Assembly: GCF_022605725.1 (NCBI RefSeq)
Contig: NC_065546.1
Location: forward strand, 46,000,227-46,064,226
Length of the DNA: 64,000 bases
DNA from: Anthonomus grandis grandis
Lineage: Eukaryota; Arthropoda; Insecta; Coleoptera; Curculionidae
Direction: 5' to 3'
Part shown: piece by piece, positions 10,326 to 20,893 of the stretch
Position numbering within the stretch: position 1 is the first letter of the stretch
Layout of the letters: each line of letters begins with the position of its first letter
Notes under the pieces: generated by a model
The model's database searches: none
The model's input: only the letters and a program-made list of their open reading frames with translations
What the model was told of the DNA's origin: nothing
Translations under genes and position numbers: made by a program

Positions 10326-10955
10326 GGTTAAATTATATGGCCACTTATGCTTAATATAAGTTTAGTTTAAAATAAAAATTATCACAGCTTATTCAGCATT
10401 TAGAAGTATATATATATAAAGAGGATGTGAAAGAGGAGTAGTTAGTCATCTTAGCGCAGTCATAAGTAAGCTTTGCAACATTGTCACCTAAATTGTATTC
10501 TTGTGTTTAATAAATTAATTTTTTAAAAACACGAGTTGCGATTTATTAAATATAATTGTACTGTAAATTTTCTTTGTTTATGTTTTATTTTATTGCTCTT
10601 TTCCCACTGGCATAAAAAAGTTAGGTTATTTTTCTTCTCCACTCAACCCGTATTTGATGTTCGCACAAACGGTTTCAAATCGATCAGAAGTTGTAATATT
10701 TTAGGCATGCGCATCAAGAATGGTTTAGAAACAGTTTCAAACTTGTAAGAAATTTGCAATGAGAACAAACCTCAAGACGGCGAGTGGTAGAGGGAGAAGT
10801 ACATTCATTATCTTGAAAACATGTCTGTCAGCAAGCGAGTAACAAAATAATCGATTAAAGTTTACGTTTAGTAGCATTAATAAAATTATTAAATAAATCA
10901 ATGTCTATAATTAAACAATCAACATCATAATAATTAAGTTGTGTGAGAGGACAGG
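10326..10955. other. no gene seen; LTR-like sequence
   Basis: About 10410-10540 has LTR-like order: a TATATATATAAA box, a C/T-rich stretch, then AATAAA near 10508. The block 10830-10955 ends in GGACAGG next to a tRNA-Tyr-type primer site. No matching partner LTRs are seen. An open frame over 10536-10748 has no family resemblance. Confidence 0.3.
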
Positions 10956-10970
10956 TGGTCCTTCGAAATC
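10956..10970 (+). other. tRNA-Tyr-type primer binding site (candidate), copy 2
   Basis: TGGTCCTTCGAAATC, identical to 1727-1741. It suggests a second relic junction of the same LTR-retrotransposon family. Confidence 0.4.
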
Positions 10971-11002
10971 TAGTAATTCAAACCCCTCCAACACTGGTGT
11001 TT

Positions 11003-11830
11003 AATTGTGTAAAGTATTAACGACACTACTCATGTTAAAGGGAAAACGCTACTTTACTTGCCATACGTCAATATATTTGTTTACTATAATAAATAGGTAA
11101 AAAAGACAGACAGAATAACCTCCTTTTTTTGGTTACATACGTTTTTTTTGCTTTTCTTTTTTCAATTTTATGAGAAAAGAGTCAAATTTACTTCAACCAA
11201 GTAGTTGGAGAGAACAATTATTATTATTCCCTTTTCCATCCATAACAACGGCGAGTCTCGTGTTCATACCTGGCGTCCTTAAAAACAAACAAACGTTAGG
11301 AAAACCTCTTTTGAACCTTAACGAAAAAGGAACTTAGACGTTAAGAAAATCTGAGGTGTAGATGATTAAAAACACCGAGAATACTTTTCACTTTTTTGAT
11401 TTTAAAATAACTAGAAAAATTATTCCGCGATAGACAGACTAAACAATGTGCCTTTAACTAGACTTAACCTCACAAAAAACGAGGTGATATAACCAACATA
11501 AAAGTTCACTTAAAGGAGAGAACCACTAACTCTGACGCCTCTCGACACTAGTTTAGTGTCTCCCGTTAGATGGCATCTGATACCATAATGTGTTTAATCT
11601 AATTTACAGCACTATGATTTACTTAAAATCTCTCTCTCGGAACAGGCTTTTTAGAATTTAATACAATTAAATTATTAGCCACAAACAAGGTTTCTTCATT
11701 AAGCATAACTAATAAATTATTGTTAAGTTTTATAGTTAATACAAACTATACATTTACTCATTTTGGTAATATTTCCCTAGCAACTTTTTTTAAGAACTCA
11801 TCACTTTCATTTTGTTTTTAAACTTTGAAT
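11003..11830 (-). repeat. copia-family 5' region, copy 2
   Basis: Homologous to 9028-9600, including the PBS-like block at 11569-11584, but with about 200 extra bases near 11110-11390. No Pol sequence of this copy lies to its left, where copy 1 and other sequence occur. It is therefore a truncated or rearranged copy. Confidence 0.55.
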
Positions 11831-11902
11831 ACTTTATATACAGTGGTGGCCAAAGAAATAAGAATGCCTGGTTTTATTTGAATAAACCTAATAATACAGG
11901 GT

Positions 11903-11985
11903 GTTTCAGAACTATGGGATCAAACTTCTGGGGGTTGTTCAGTGCAACAGAAGAATCCATTTGAGTATAGGAACCTATGTCCGGA
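11903..11985 (+). repeat. left terminal inverted repeat of the mariner
   Basis: Starts GTTTCAGAACTATGGGATCA and ends TCCGGA. The reverse complement of 14083-14165 matches it with about five substitutions. Confidence 0.85.
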
Positions 11986-12941
11986 AATGCGTCACTATGC
12001 CACTATGGCCCTAAGACGCGTTAAAATTTATAAAAAACATTTGTTTCGTTCTCTCTTCTTTCAGTACTTTTTGCTAATTTTACTTATTTTTAGTTAACAT
12101 AAGTTTTCTTTAAAGTTTAAGATATTTAATTATTAGTTCGGTAATACTTTGTTTATTTTGGTTTATTTACAGTGATTTTGCTTATAAAAGTTCACCCGGT
12201 ATAACACACGCGTTTCTTAGTAAATTGTTAATATTTAAACTCGACCTATCTTACATTTCCTTACTCTCTTACTCCAATGTTCCTTTCATAAAGCCTTGCT
12301 CTTTTATCCTACTTTACCTTATAATCCCCTCGGGGCGAGAAGAGTAAGCTATTTGACCGAGGTCATCCGCCAAAATACGGAACAGGTGTGCGATACCGGA
12401 AAGCAGTAGTACTACGGCAATTATTGAATAGGTACCTAAATCTCAAGCGAGATAATACCGCAGTGCATCACGTCTTTGTCGATTTAATGAAAGCTGATTA
12501 GGGTGTTCCTTACATCAACATCCTTTACTTCATTTATTACTTGGGTAAGTCGAGTCATTATTTTTCCTTTTACGTTAAATTGTGTCTCTTCTTATTTTGT
12601 TTCTATTTTATTTTGCTCATTACATAATCACTAAGGGTGTGCGTCGAAAACAGAAGGATCACCTTATTTCAGTGTGACTGGAGCAGCGTCCCTATTTCTT
12701 TACAGTCTGGCCTTGATAACTTAATAAATAATTAAGATCGAAATAACCTTGATTTAAGTAATTAAACATCTATTATAAACAGGCCCGAAACAACATTAAT
12801 TACCTAAATAGGATCTGCTGCATTTATTTTTACATTTTGTACATGATACCATAACAAAAATTGTTTAAGATCAACGCTTATTAATGTCAATTCTCAATGT
12901 CACGTTTAAAAATGTTATAGCTTACAATTTTTAAACATTTA

Positions 12942-14034
12942 TTGCTAATGGAAAACTTTACCAATCAAGAATTGGCGGATATGCATTTGGCATACGGAGC
13001 AACAAACTGTAATGCACGAGCAGCATCGCGGTTGTATCATAAACGTTATCCCGAACGACAGCATACTGAATACAAAAAGTTTATTGCGGTTCATCAGCGG
13101 CTCGCTGAGACAGGCATGTTTAAGACCAAGATGCATGATACTGGTGTTGCTCGAACCGTAAGAACCGTCGAATTTAAAGAAGAGGTGCTTCAGCGAGTTG
13201 CCGATGAACCATCAAATAGCACACGTGTCGCTAAAAATATGAATACGAGTAACGCTTCTGTCTGGCGGGTACTACACGAGCAACAACTCCATCCTTACCA
13301 CTTCCAGAAAGTTCAATTATGACAAAAAAAAAGTTCAAAGTATGACTGCAGCCGATTATCATCCTAGAGTTCGATTTTTTCGATGGCTTCTGGATCACAT
13401 CATTGCAAAACCAAATTTTTTACGATATGTTTTGTGGACCGATGAAGCCTCTTTCACAAGAAACGGTATTTTTAATCGTAGGAATAGCCATATTTGGGAC
13501 GAAGAAAATCCTTATGCAATTTTTCCAAGAAAACATCAGAATCGTTGGTCTGTCAACGTATGGGCAGGCATTGTTGATGATTATTTAATTGGGCTATACC
13601 TTCTACCGAAACGGTTAACAGGACCTATTTATCTGCGTTTCTTGGAGGAAGTTCCCCCAGAACTCCTTGAAAATGTTCTACTAAACGTTAGACAGCAAAT
13701 GTGGTTTCAGCATGGTGGAGCGCCGGCTCACTTTGCTGTACAAGTACGTGAGTATTTGGCTCAGCGGTTTGGGCACCGTTGGATTCCCAAAGGTGGAGCC
13801 GTTTCTTGGCCTCCTAGGTCACCCGATTTAACGTCGCTCGATTTTTTCTTGTGGGGACATGTAAAGTCTTTAGTCTACGAAACTCCAGTAGAATCAGAGC
13901 TAGACTTAATTAGACGAATAACAGCAGCATTTGAAATCATTTAAAATGAGGATCAAATTTTTAGTGTAGTTTGCCGAAATCATGTGCGGCGTTTAAATCG
14001 GGTTATTGAGGTTGGAGGAAGCCATTTTGAATAA
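12942..14034 (+). pseudogene. mariner/Tc1-superfamily transposase (DUF4817 plus DDE_3), broken
   Basis: The protein would catalyse cut-and-paste transposition into TA sites. The first open part (12942-13322) is a helix-turn-helix N-terminal region of the DUF4817 kind (NQELADMHLAYGATNCNARA...), followed by a second helix block (SVWRVLHEQQLHPYHFQKVQL). A one-base frameshift in an A-run (13323-13341) leads to the catalytic domain. WTDEASF holds the first Asp and RSPDLTSLDFFLWG the third. At the second site the usual QDGAPxH reads QHGGAPAH, with codon 13714-13716 GGT, so Asp has become Gly. A TAA at 13942 interrupts the C-terminus; the family tail (RRLNRVIEVGG) continues to a natural stop at 14032-14034. 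The frameshift, the lost catalytic residue and the nonsense codon make it inactive. Confidence 0.85.
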
Positions 14035-14082
14035 TTGTTGTGATGGTATCATATACAACAGGTAAAAATAAATGCATCAGAT

Positions 14083-14165
14083 TCCGGATATGGGTTCCTA
14101 TACTCAAATGGATTCTACTGTTGCACTAAACAACCCCTAGAAGTTTGATCCCATAGTTCTGAAAC
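14083..14165 (+). repeat. right terminal inverted repeat of the mariner
   Basis: Inverted partner of 11903-11985. It ends GTTCTGAAAC and then turns into Tc1-derived sequence. Confidence 0.85.
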
Positions 14166-14219
14166 AAAAATTATAATTACAATGTACCGCAAAACAAACG
14201 ACAGTATTAGATAAGCGAG

Positions 14220-14873
14220 TCAGTACTTGGTAGAATAACCTTTATTCTTGAGAACGGCTGCGCATCAGTGTGGCATCGAATCGATCAACTTTTGGCATGT
14301 TTTAACTGCGATGGAATACCAAGCTTCCTGAACTTCCATCCATAAATCTTACTTATTTGTTGTTTTTTTACAAGCTACTCGGGTTTTCAGCTCCTTCCAA
14401 ATATTTTCAATAGGGTTAAGGTCAGGCGATTGTGATGGCCATTCCAGAACCGAAACCTTATAGACATGTTTTCTTGGGTTCATTCTAGCATGGTAGATAT
14501 CCAAATAAATTTCTTTTGTCAAAATCTCTTTAATCCAAAATATGGGACCCACTCCATTGTAGGAAAAACAGCCCCACAGTTTGATATTTGCACACTGTGC
14601 CTATTGTGTTCCTAGGATTATATTTTTCATTCTTTCTCCTTCTAACGAATAATCTTCCATCTCGTCCGAATGAGTTGATCTTCGTCTCATCACTAAAAAG
14701 AATGTTAAATGTTCAGGAATATTTTCCGTTTTATTTTGTGTTTTTAAAACTCTGGAGATTGCACAAGGTGAACTTTTAAGCACATTTGCAATAAATGCAT
14801 AGGATTTATTTTGACTCCTCAATTGCAAAATTAGACGCCTTTCTTCGGGGTTACAGTGCTTTGCGCGACCCAT
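14220..14873 (-). pseudogene. Tc1-like transposase, internally deleted
   Basis: The start MGRAKHCNPEERRLILQLRS (ATG at 14873) is the paired-like helix-turn-helix of Tc1 transposases. After about 50 residues the sequence jumps, with a frame change, to LFSDETKINSFGRDGR, which contains the first catalytic Asp. The segment that normally carries the second catalytic Asp (QQDNDPKH) is deleted, because YLDIYHARMN runs almost directly into VLEWPSQSPDLNPIENIWKELK, the third acidic motif (DD34E type). The C-terminus reads CAAVLKNKGYSTKY with a stop at 14220-14222, and one Arg codon has become TGA. About 218 codons remain of a usual 340. Confidence 0.8.
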
Positions 14874-15102
14874 ATTTACCAACGCGATGCAACGATCTGA
14901 TTGAAACTGACTTGTATTTATGAAAAATATCACAAACAAATCTTTTATCTGAATAAACAGAGATTAAATAGCTACAATAAAGAAATACTGTTATTTTTTC
15001 CATAAGATTTTTTAAACAATATAGAAAAAAACTTATTTTTTAGAAATATTAAATCGAAGAATGGGTTCGAGCTTCCGTATCGACAAATTCTTATTTTAAT
15101 TA

Positions 15103-17349
15103 TTATTTAAACTTAATTTGATTTTTGCAATTTATTGTGCTGTAGCGCTTATTTTTTAACGTATTCTTAGAAATAAATTTGCATTGTTTAGACAGCTTTC
15201 AGCTCAAAGTAGTATAGGTTCTAAAAGTATATACGTATCATGGCTTACGCTTTTGACTTTTTACCTTACCTTTTAGATCTTATAATGTTTTGATACAGGG
15301 CGAAACACGTGTAGTCTTAGCTCCCTTATAGCCATTGATTTACTACTTTGACTTTGTAATTTTGTTTTGTATTTTATCTACTAAGTTACTTAGGGAATAT
15401 GGATTATTCTACAAATACGATAAATAAACTTCTATGAACTTAACCAGTATCATATCACCAGTATAATTTATTTATTGTTCAACAGTGAAAACTAATTACA
15501 GAACAATATTTAATCTACGAGGGTAAAACTGATGAGAACTAAAATAACGAGAAAAGAAAAGAAAAAAAATATACAATGCAAAGCCAAAACTATCCTTAAG
15601 CTAAATATTACCTACCAATAATACCCAGTTGGTTGTGGAAAGTCGTGGTACCCGAAAGTCTAACATCGATAATAAATAAGAAGAATTAATTTAGCACTTA
15701 TATTTCCTAATTTTAATTAACTTAAAATTAAGAAATATAAGTGCCATTACCAGCCCATTTTCTACAACTATTTTAATAAATAGGAGGACAGTATACACAC
15801 GCACATACTGCAGCTCTTCTTAGTACAACATTTGAAACTACTATTTTTTGTCTGTTTTATGCTAGCACGAGAATCGCCGTTTTTGCCTTAATAAGAGGGG
15901 CTTTAAGAACTTATACCGATGTAAAAAAAAACATTAATCTATAGGATTAAAATTCAAACTTTATGTGGGTAAAAATATAAAAATAATAAGTTTTATTATT
16001 TTGTACTTCAGCGGCTCCTTATATTGACAAAGTAGTGAAAAGGTTTACGTTTCCTAAGGGATAAAGCTTAGTATGCCATGTACGCTCTCTTCAGTTAGAG
16101 CAAAACTATCAAATTCAACCATAACGTAGAAAACGGGAAAGCTCGATATTAAACTCACATAATAAATAGCGGGCTTTAACCGGGAAAGTTTTCTCGGCGA
16201 GAAATTCAGCTTCGGGTTATATGAAGCTGTTAAATAACCGCTTCGTCGTCGAGGAAAAGAGTTCAAAATCTTCTTCATAGATTTTTATAACTTAAGATTT
16301 TTTTTTGAAATGGGTGGAACATCATAAACATATTTCTTGTAAAATTAGAAAATGGAAATTTTCAGTAAAAATTATAGTCAATGTTTCAGACTTGAAAGTT
16401 TATAATACATATTATCAGCAAATTTCTTTACTAAATGATTAAGCGAGAAAATTGAACCCTTGCGGATATAAAAAAATTATAATTTCTTTAAATAAGCTGA
16501 AGAAATTAAAAAAGTATAGTGCACTGGTCTATACATATAGCGTTCCTTCTCCCTTTAAGTATAGGTAATCTTCATCCTCGGGAACGCTGTATCTTTGCTA
16601 ATTTATTACCGGCCGTGCCTAAGCCATAATGTGCTATTAATTTATGTTACCACGAAATTAAAGACGTTTAGAAGTAACAGGGAAAAGGAAGCAAAAAGAC
16701 GCCGCCTCCGAGTTTACAATATATTACGCCATTAAATTTCAGAACTTCCGAACTTGCCACATTGTGGCAGAATTTAAACATCGCTTCAATTAATTTTCGG
16801 TGCAGCCTTAATATTCTTATTAAGTTGAGTGCATAATAATTTTCGCTTAGAATAAATAATATGAATTTTATGAAGGAACTGAGAGTGGCCAGTTTTTAAT
16901 CGTAATTAAAAGAACTTTTATGTGTCAACTTGTAAAGGCTAAATTTAACCATTTGATTTTAATTAATAATTTGAAGATCTTTTCTCCTTCTAATGAAAAA
17001 TTTGTATTCTTTTTGAATTTTTTTTTGCCACGTTAAGTTACCACGTGTTTATTGCTTGTGTAAAGTGGTGAGAAGTTTGTGTTCCAGCTCAGAAGGAAGA
17101 CAGGGTAAGTAAAGAGGTCCACTGGTTCAGGGCAAAATGAGTTGAGTTTCCTAGATAGTCCCAGAACTTACCAATAATAATACAAGTGAATTACAAAAAA
17201 AGAGTTAACCTTAGATCTTTGAAGTGAGCAGAGTCAAACAACAGACTTAGATGTGACAATCAATATTAAAAAAAACTAATATTATTAAAGTACCACTTTA
17301 CCGTTGCAAGGTCATACAGCAGCTTACAGGTGTGAATGGATGGTTTTAA
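15103..17349. other. no gene seen; possible conserved non-coding blocks
   Basis: No coding region or recognised transposon protein. Around 15297-15320 the string GGCGAAACACGTGTAGTC resembles the conserved core near Penelope-like ends, but nothing else supports it. Blocks at about 16040-16290 and 16540-16860 are balanced in composition and of high complexity compared with the surrounding A+T-rich DNA. They look like single-copy regulatory sequence. Confidence 0.35.
15694..15744. repeat. 23-bp near-perfect hairpin
   Basis: The arm starting GCACTTATATTTCCTAATTT (15694-15716) pairs with the arm ending AAATATAAGTGC (15722-15744) at 22 of 23 positions around a 5-base loop. It could be a tiny MITE relic or a structured RNA. 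Confidence 0.75.
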
Positions 17350-18674
17350 TATAAGAGGCAACAAGAGTTTCCCATAAGTAAACTATCTATAGTGGCTAAG
17401 CTTTTTGAAAGCTTAAATTACGACTACTTTTTCAATATTTCAAAAAATATTTTTGGTGTAGAGCAGCATGGATTTTACAAGGGAAGATCTATGACACTAA
17501 CCTTTTTGTTTTCACAGAGTATCTTCATAGGCATATGGATAACCAGTGTCAGGTCGATGCCATCTACACTGATTTCAGTAAAGCATTTTACAAGATTAGC
17601 CATAATATTCTCCTGGCTCGACTCGCAGACATTGGTGTGGGTGGCAGCATCTTGAGATGGGTGAAATCTTATATTAAAAAAAGATCCATGTACGTCTCAC
17701 TTCAAGGATTTTGTTCTGAGTCTTTTATTCCATCATTTGGTGTTCCACAGGGATCCCACTTAGAACCCCTTTTTTTATTATATACATTAATAATATAAAA
17801 TCTTGTTTACGTTACACTAAATTTCTATTATACGGCGATGATCTTAAAATCTACCGTACGATATTTAACATTGCCGACTGCCTTAAAATCCAAAGTGATC
17901 TGGATCGACTACGAGCCTACTGCGATGAAAACAGTCTCTTTCATAACATTAAAAAATGTCAAAGTATAAACTTTTCAAGAAATAAAAATAAAATAAATTA
18001 TTAATATAAATTTAATGATATTTGCTTACCTAAAACGAACTACGTACGCGATTTGGGAATTAGATTGGACTCTAAAGTGATGTTTGACATTCAGATTGAT
18101 CTAATATTAACAGAATCTTCTAGATTGTTGGGTTAAATTTTTCGTAAATGTGAAATGTTTTCTAGTTCTCGAGCTATTAAATGTTTATTAAATACATTTA
18201 TTCTTGGCAAATTGAACTTGAAAAATGAACACTTTCAACAAATTGAACATTCCTCAAGTCAACATCAGATCGAGCGAATTATTTTTTATTCCATTCAGGA
18301 AAACAAATCATGGCCAGAACTCTCCATTATGTAGAATAACCAAAAGTTATAATTTGTACTATGCCGTTTTTAACATGTCACTTTACACAGTACAGTCAAA
18401 AATACTTTAAAACGAAATATTGTCTTTGGAAGTTTATGAGGCTAATATAGAGATTTAGCATTAGAAAGTTGCTTTTTTCTTAAGTATATTCTTTATATTC
18501 TTTAAGTATCTGCTTTAATATTCAAGTTATTTTGATTTATGCACTTAACCATTTAGTCTTTATATTATTCTTAATAAAATAGTATATTTAAGTTAGTTAA
18601 GATAAGTTTGTGGATACTTTTTTGGGCTTGTAGCCTGTTGTATCCCTATATGGTCACCAAATAAATAAATAAAC
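17350..18674 (+). mobile_element. LINE (Jockey/CR1-like) 5'-truncated, with (AAAT)n tail
   Basis: This is a broken reverse transcriptase. PISKLSIVAKLFE (about 17370) is the conserved block before RT, then EQHGFYKGRS and DAIYTDFSKAFYKISHNIL (palm with the first catalytic Asp). GVPQGSHLEPL follows, and then a catalytic box reading YGDD (17831-17842) where related insect LINEs usually have FADD. The thumb region YVRDLGIRLDSK appears near 18040. Frames change at least three times. The element ends with ATAAATAAATAAA at 18661-18673, a microsatellite-like 3' tail. The endonuclease is absent. Clade assignment beyond Jockey/CR1-like is uncertain. Confidence 0.7.
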
Positions 18675-19359
18675 TGTAGGACCAGGCACAAAAGCAAGAC
18701 CAAAACAACAAAGCCCTGTGGAACTGTGTGTGACTCAATTCGACATTTTTTTACCTCAAAATCGAGTTACAAAATGTCAAGGCATTCTACCACCGGCAAC
18801 CAAAAGAGAAGTCAGTCCTTCCTGTCAAGCGGTTGAAGAAATGCTATTGTCACCATACTCTGACTCCTCGATAAACTCTTGCGGACCAACGGAACAAATA
18901 CTGCGATAAATGAACTAAGTCAAGTTCGATATTCAAAGTAAATTAAATATTTAAAATAATGAAACTAAATGATCCAATAATTTATATTTTTTATAAAGAA
19001 TTAAAATAATTAATAACCAAAATCAATAAATCAAAATTGACAGATGACAACACTCTCTGCTCCTAAGAAAGAAGAGTATCTTTAAAGTAGGTATCGATAG
19101 TTCATCAAAAATATTTAAAATTAATTAAAGGTCAGTTAAAATTTACGAAAAAATAAGGTCAAAGTCAGAGTGAGGTAACGAAATATTAAACATAAAGATA
19201 TGAAGGTAATAATAAAAATTTAGATCGCCACCAAAAAAAAAAAAAAACTACCAAAGCAAACCAATCACTCCTCAAGATTAACACAAAATCAACAAAACAA
19301 ACTACTGTTCGGACTATCATTCATGCAATCAGGAAAATTCTCCGACTAACAAAAATGGA
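18675..19359. other. no gene recognised
   Basis: An open frame of 63 codons (18718-18909) has balanced composition but no family I recognise. It follows the LINE tail directly and could be old host or element sequence. The remainder is A+T-rich with an A15 run near 19235. Confidence 0.3.
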
Positions 19360-19960
19360 TCACAAGGTTCGGGCATGGTTTGTATCAAATCACGAGACAG
19401 TTTTACCACTAGTTAATGAAACTAAATAAATCATTAACTCTTTACTTTACTCGCGACACGTATTTCGCTAGCGATGTTAGCATCTTCCGCAGAAGATTAA
19501 AACTAAACTAAAACTACATACAAGTTACCTTATATACTAAATATGTAACAAATAAAAAAAAGAAAATGCAATAAAGCACGGCCAACCAAATCTAAAGGAT
19601 ACAATTAACTATAAGGGATTGGACCTTTATCCCTGTGAAGAATAGTCTCTTGATTTTTAAATATTGCTAAACTTTCGTATGCACCTAATATTTTATTGTT
19701 ATTAACTGGTTGAAATAATTTTAAGTTGTCTATCCCTATAAAGCAGCCAGTATTTGAAACATGTTGAGTTAAACTTGACTTTTCAAGTCTTCCATATTCT
19801 ACATGTTCTTTAAATCTGTCATTAATCGATCTTGTTTGCCCTATGTACTTATTATCACAGTCGTTGCAATGAATCTCATAGATCCCGGACTTATATCCCG
19901 GGTGTCAATTTAAAAAACTACCACCCTCTATATTTTTGCCTCTGTATAAAATTTAAGCTT
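19360..19960 (-). pseudogene. Penelope-like element, GIY-YIG endonuclease end
   Basis: On the minus strand 19900-19640 reads GIYEIHCNDCDNKYIGQT, then RSINDRFKEHVEYGRLEK and SSLTQHVSNTGC. This is the GIY-YIG endonuclease fused to the C-terminus of Penelope-like element reverse transcriptases: GIY, the CNDC zinc-like pair, YIG, the Arg of the second helix, and the following His. Upstream only a stop-bearing stretch remains and no RT was found. Below 19510 (downstream on this strand) lies the element's terminal region, whose relative is at 2540-2660. The element is truncated to its last few hundred bases. The right boundary, where mariner-related sequence begins, is approximate. Confidence 0.75.
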
Positions 19961-20269
19961 TTCAAAAAACATGTCAAATTTATTTTTGAAGAAGACATTG
20001 TCTAGGTTAGTTGACAATCAAATTGCAGCAGCCCTCTGGCGGGAGCGGACATAGCCTCTAAGATCTTAAATGGAAAGGGGGGTCGAGTAATACTTCATTT
20101 TAAAGGACTTTTAATTACCTTTACCTCAAAGATACCGCATACCTAATTTTTTTGTTAATAATTTATAAGAAACAAATTAAAACGGAAAAAATATTTATTT
20201 TCTTAAGTAATAACTATTGTAATGAAATAGAACAAAAAAAGTTATAAAAGATAACTTAATTTATAAAAT
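19961..20269. other. no coding region; junction of Penelope-like and mariner remnants
   Basis: Contains the 3' untranslated part of the minus-strand mariner at 20270-22369 and undetermined sequence. No clear terminal inverted repeat was identified. Confidence 0.35.
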
Positions 20270-20854
20270 GTTAAAAATGTTGTCTTCTTTCCAAACAGTA
20301 ATAAAGTCTGCTCTCGAACTCCGTTCTAACATATTGAAAAACTTCTGCCTGGATTTCTCTACACGCAGCTGTGATTATTCTTTTTAAATCTTCCAAATTA
20401 CTAGGTTGTGTTTTTAGAACAATTTATTTTAAATGCCCCAATAAAATAAAAAACTAAAGGTGATAAATCGGGTGATCGTGGTGGCCATTCAATTGCTCCC
20501 CGTCGACCAATTCATCTGCTTGGAAATCATTTAACCACCCTCGTACCGGAAGAAAATAGTGTAGCTCCATATCTTATTGGAAGTGTATTAAATTTTCTTG
20601 CAAAGTCATATTACCCTCTGCATCAGTTTGATTTTCTAACCTAGATGTTATTAACGGGTCTACTGTGCCTTTCAGCAGAATAAGGTAAAGTTCACCGGTT
20701 AGATTTTTGTCAATAAATAATACCAAGAATACCAGCCTAAACATTTATCTTCTCTGGATATTGCGTGTGACCTCTAAAAATTCGTGGATTTTCATTACTC
20801 CAGTAGCGACAATTTTGTTTGTTCACATTTCTAGGTAAAAAAAAATGAACACGC

Positions 20855-20861
20855 ATCAGTA

Positions 20862-20866
<5 letters not shown>
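20855..20866 (+). repeat. target-site duplication, left copy
   Basis: ATCAGTAAAGTA, identical to 21917-21928. The two copies flank the LINE insertion. Confidence 0.85.

Positions 20867-20893
<27 letters not shown>

Larger units (their letters stand above)
11897..14165 (+). mobile_element. mariner/Tc1-superfamily transposon with 83-bp inverted repeats
   Basis: Inverted repeats at 11903-11985 and 14083-14165 match over about 83 bp with few differences. The left end begins TA-CAGGGTGTTTC, a standard mariner-type end. The right copy stops matching after GAAAC, so its last bases are lost. The element is 2.27 kb, longer than typical because about 950 bp separate the left repeat from the transposase gene. 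Confidence 0.8.
11841..15102 (-). mobile_element. Tc1-like transposon, split by a mariner insertion
   Basis: The left end reads TA then CAGTGGTGGCCAAAGAAATA (from 11841), a typical Tc1 terminal sequence. The coding part lies on the minus strand at 14220-14873. A mariner (11897-14165) sits between the left end and the gene. The right terminal repeat is eroded: only ATTCTTATTT remains near 15091, so the right limit is approximate. Confidence 0.65.

Noticed and set aside
15290..15325. Hammerhead ribozyme at GGCGAAACACGTG
   Set aside because: Only a short CGAAAC-like string is present. The CUGANGA core and stems were not found, so it is not listed as an RNA gene.
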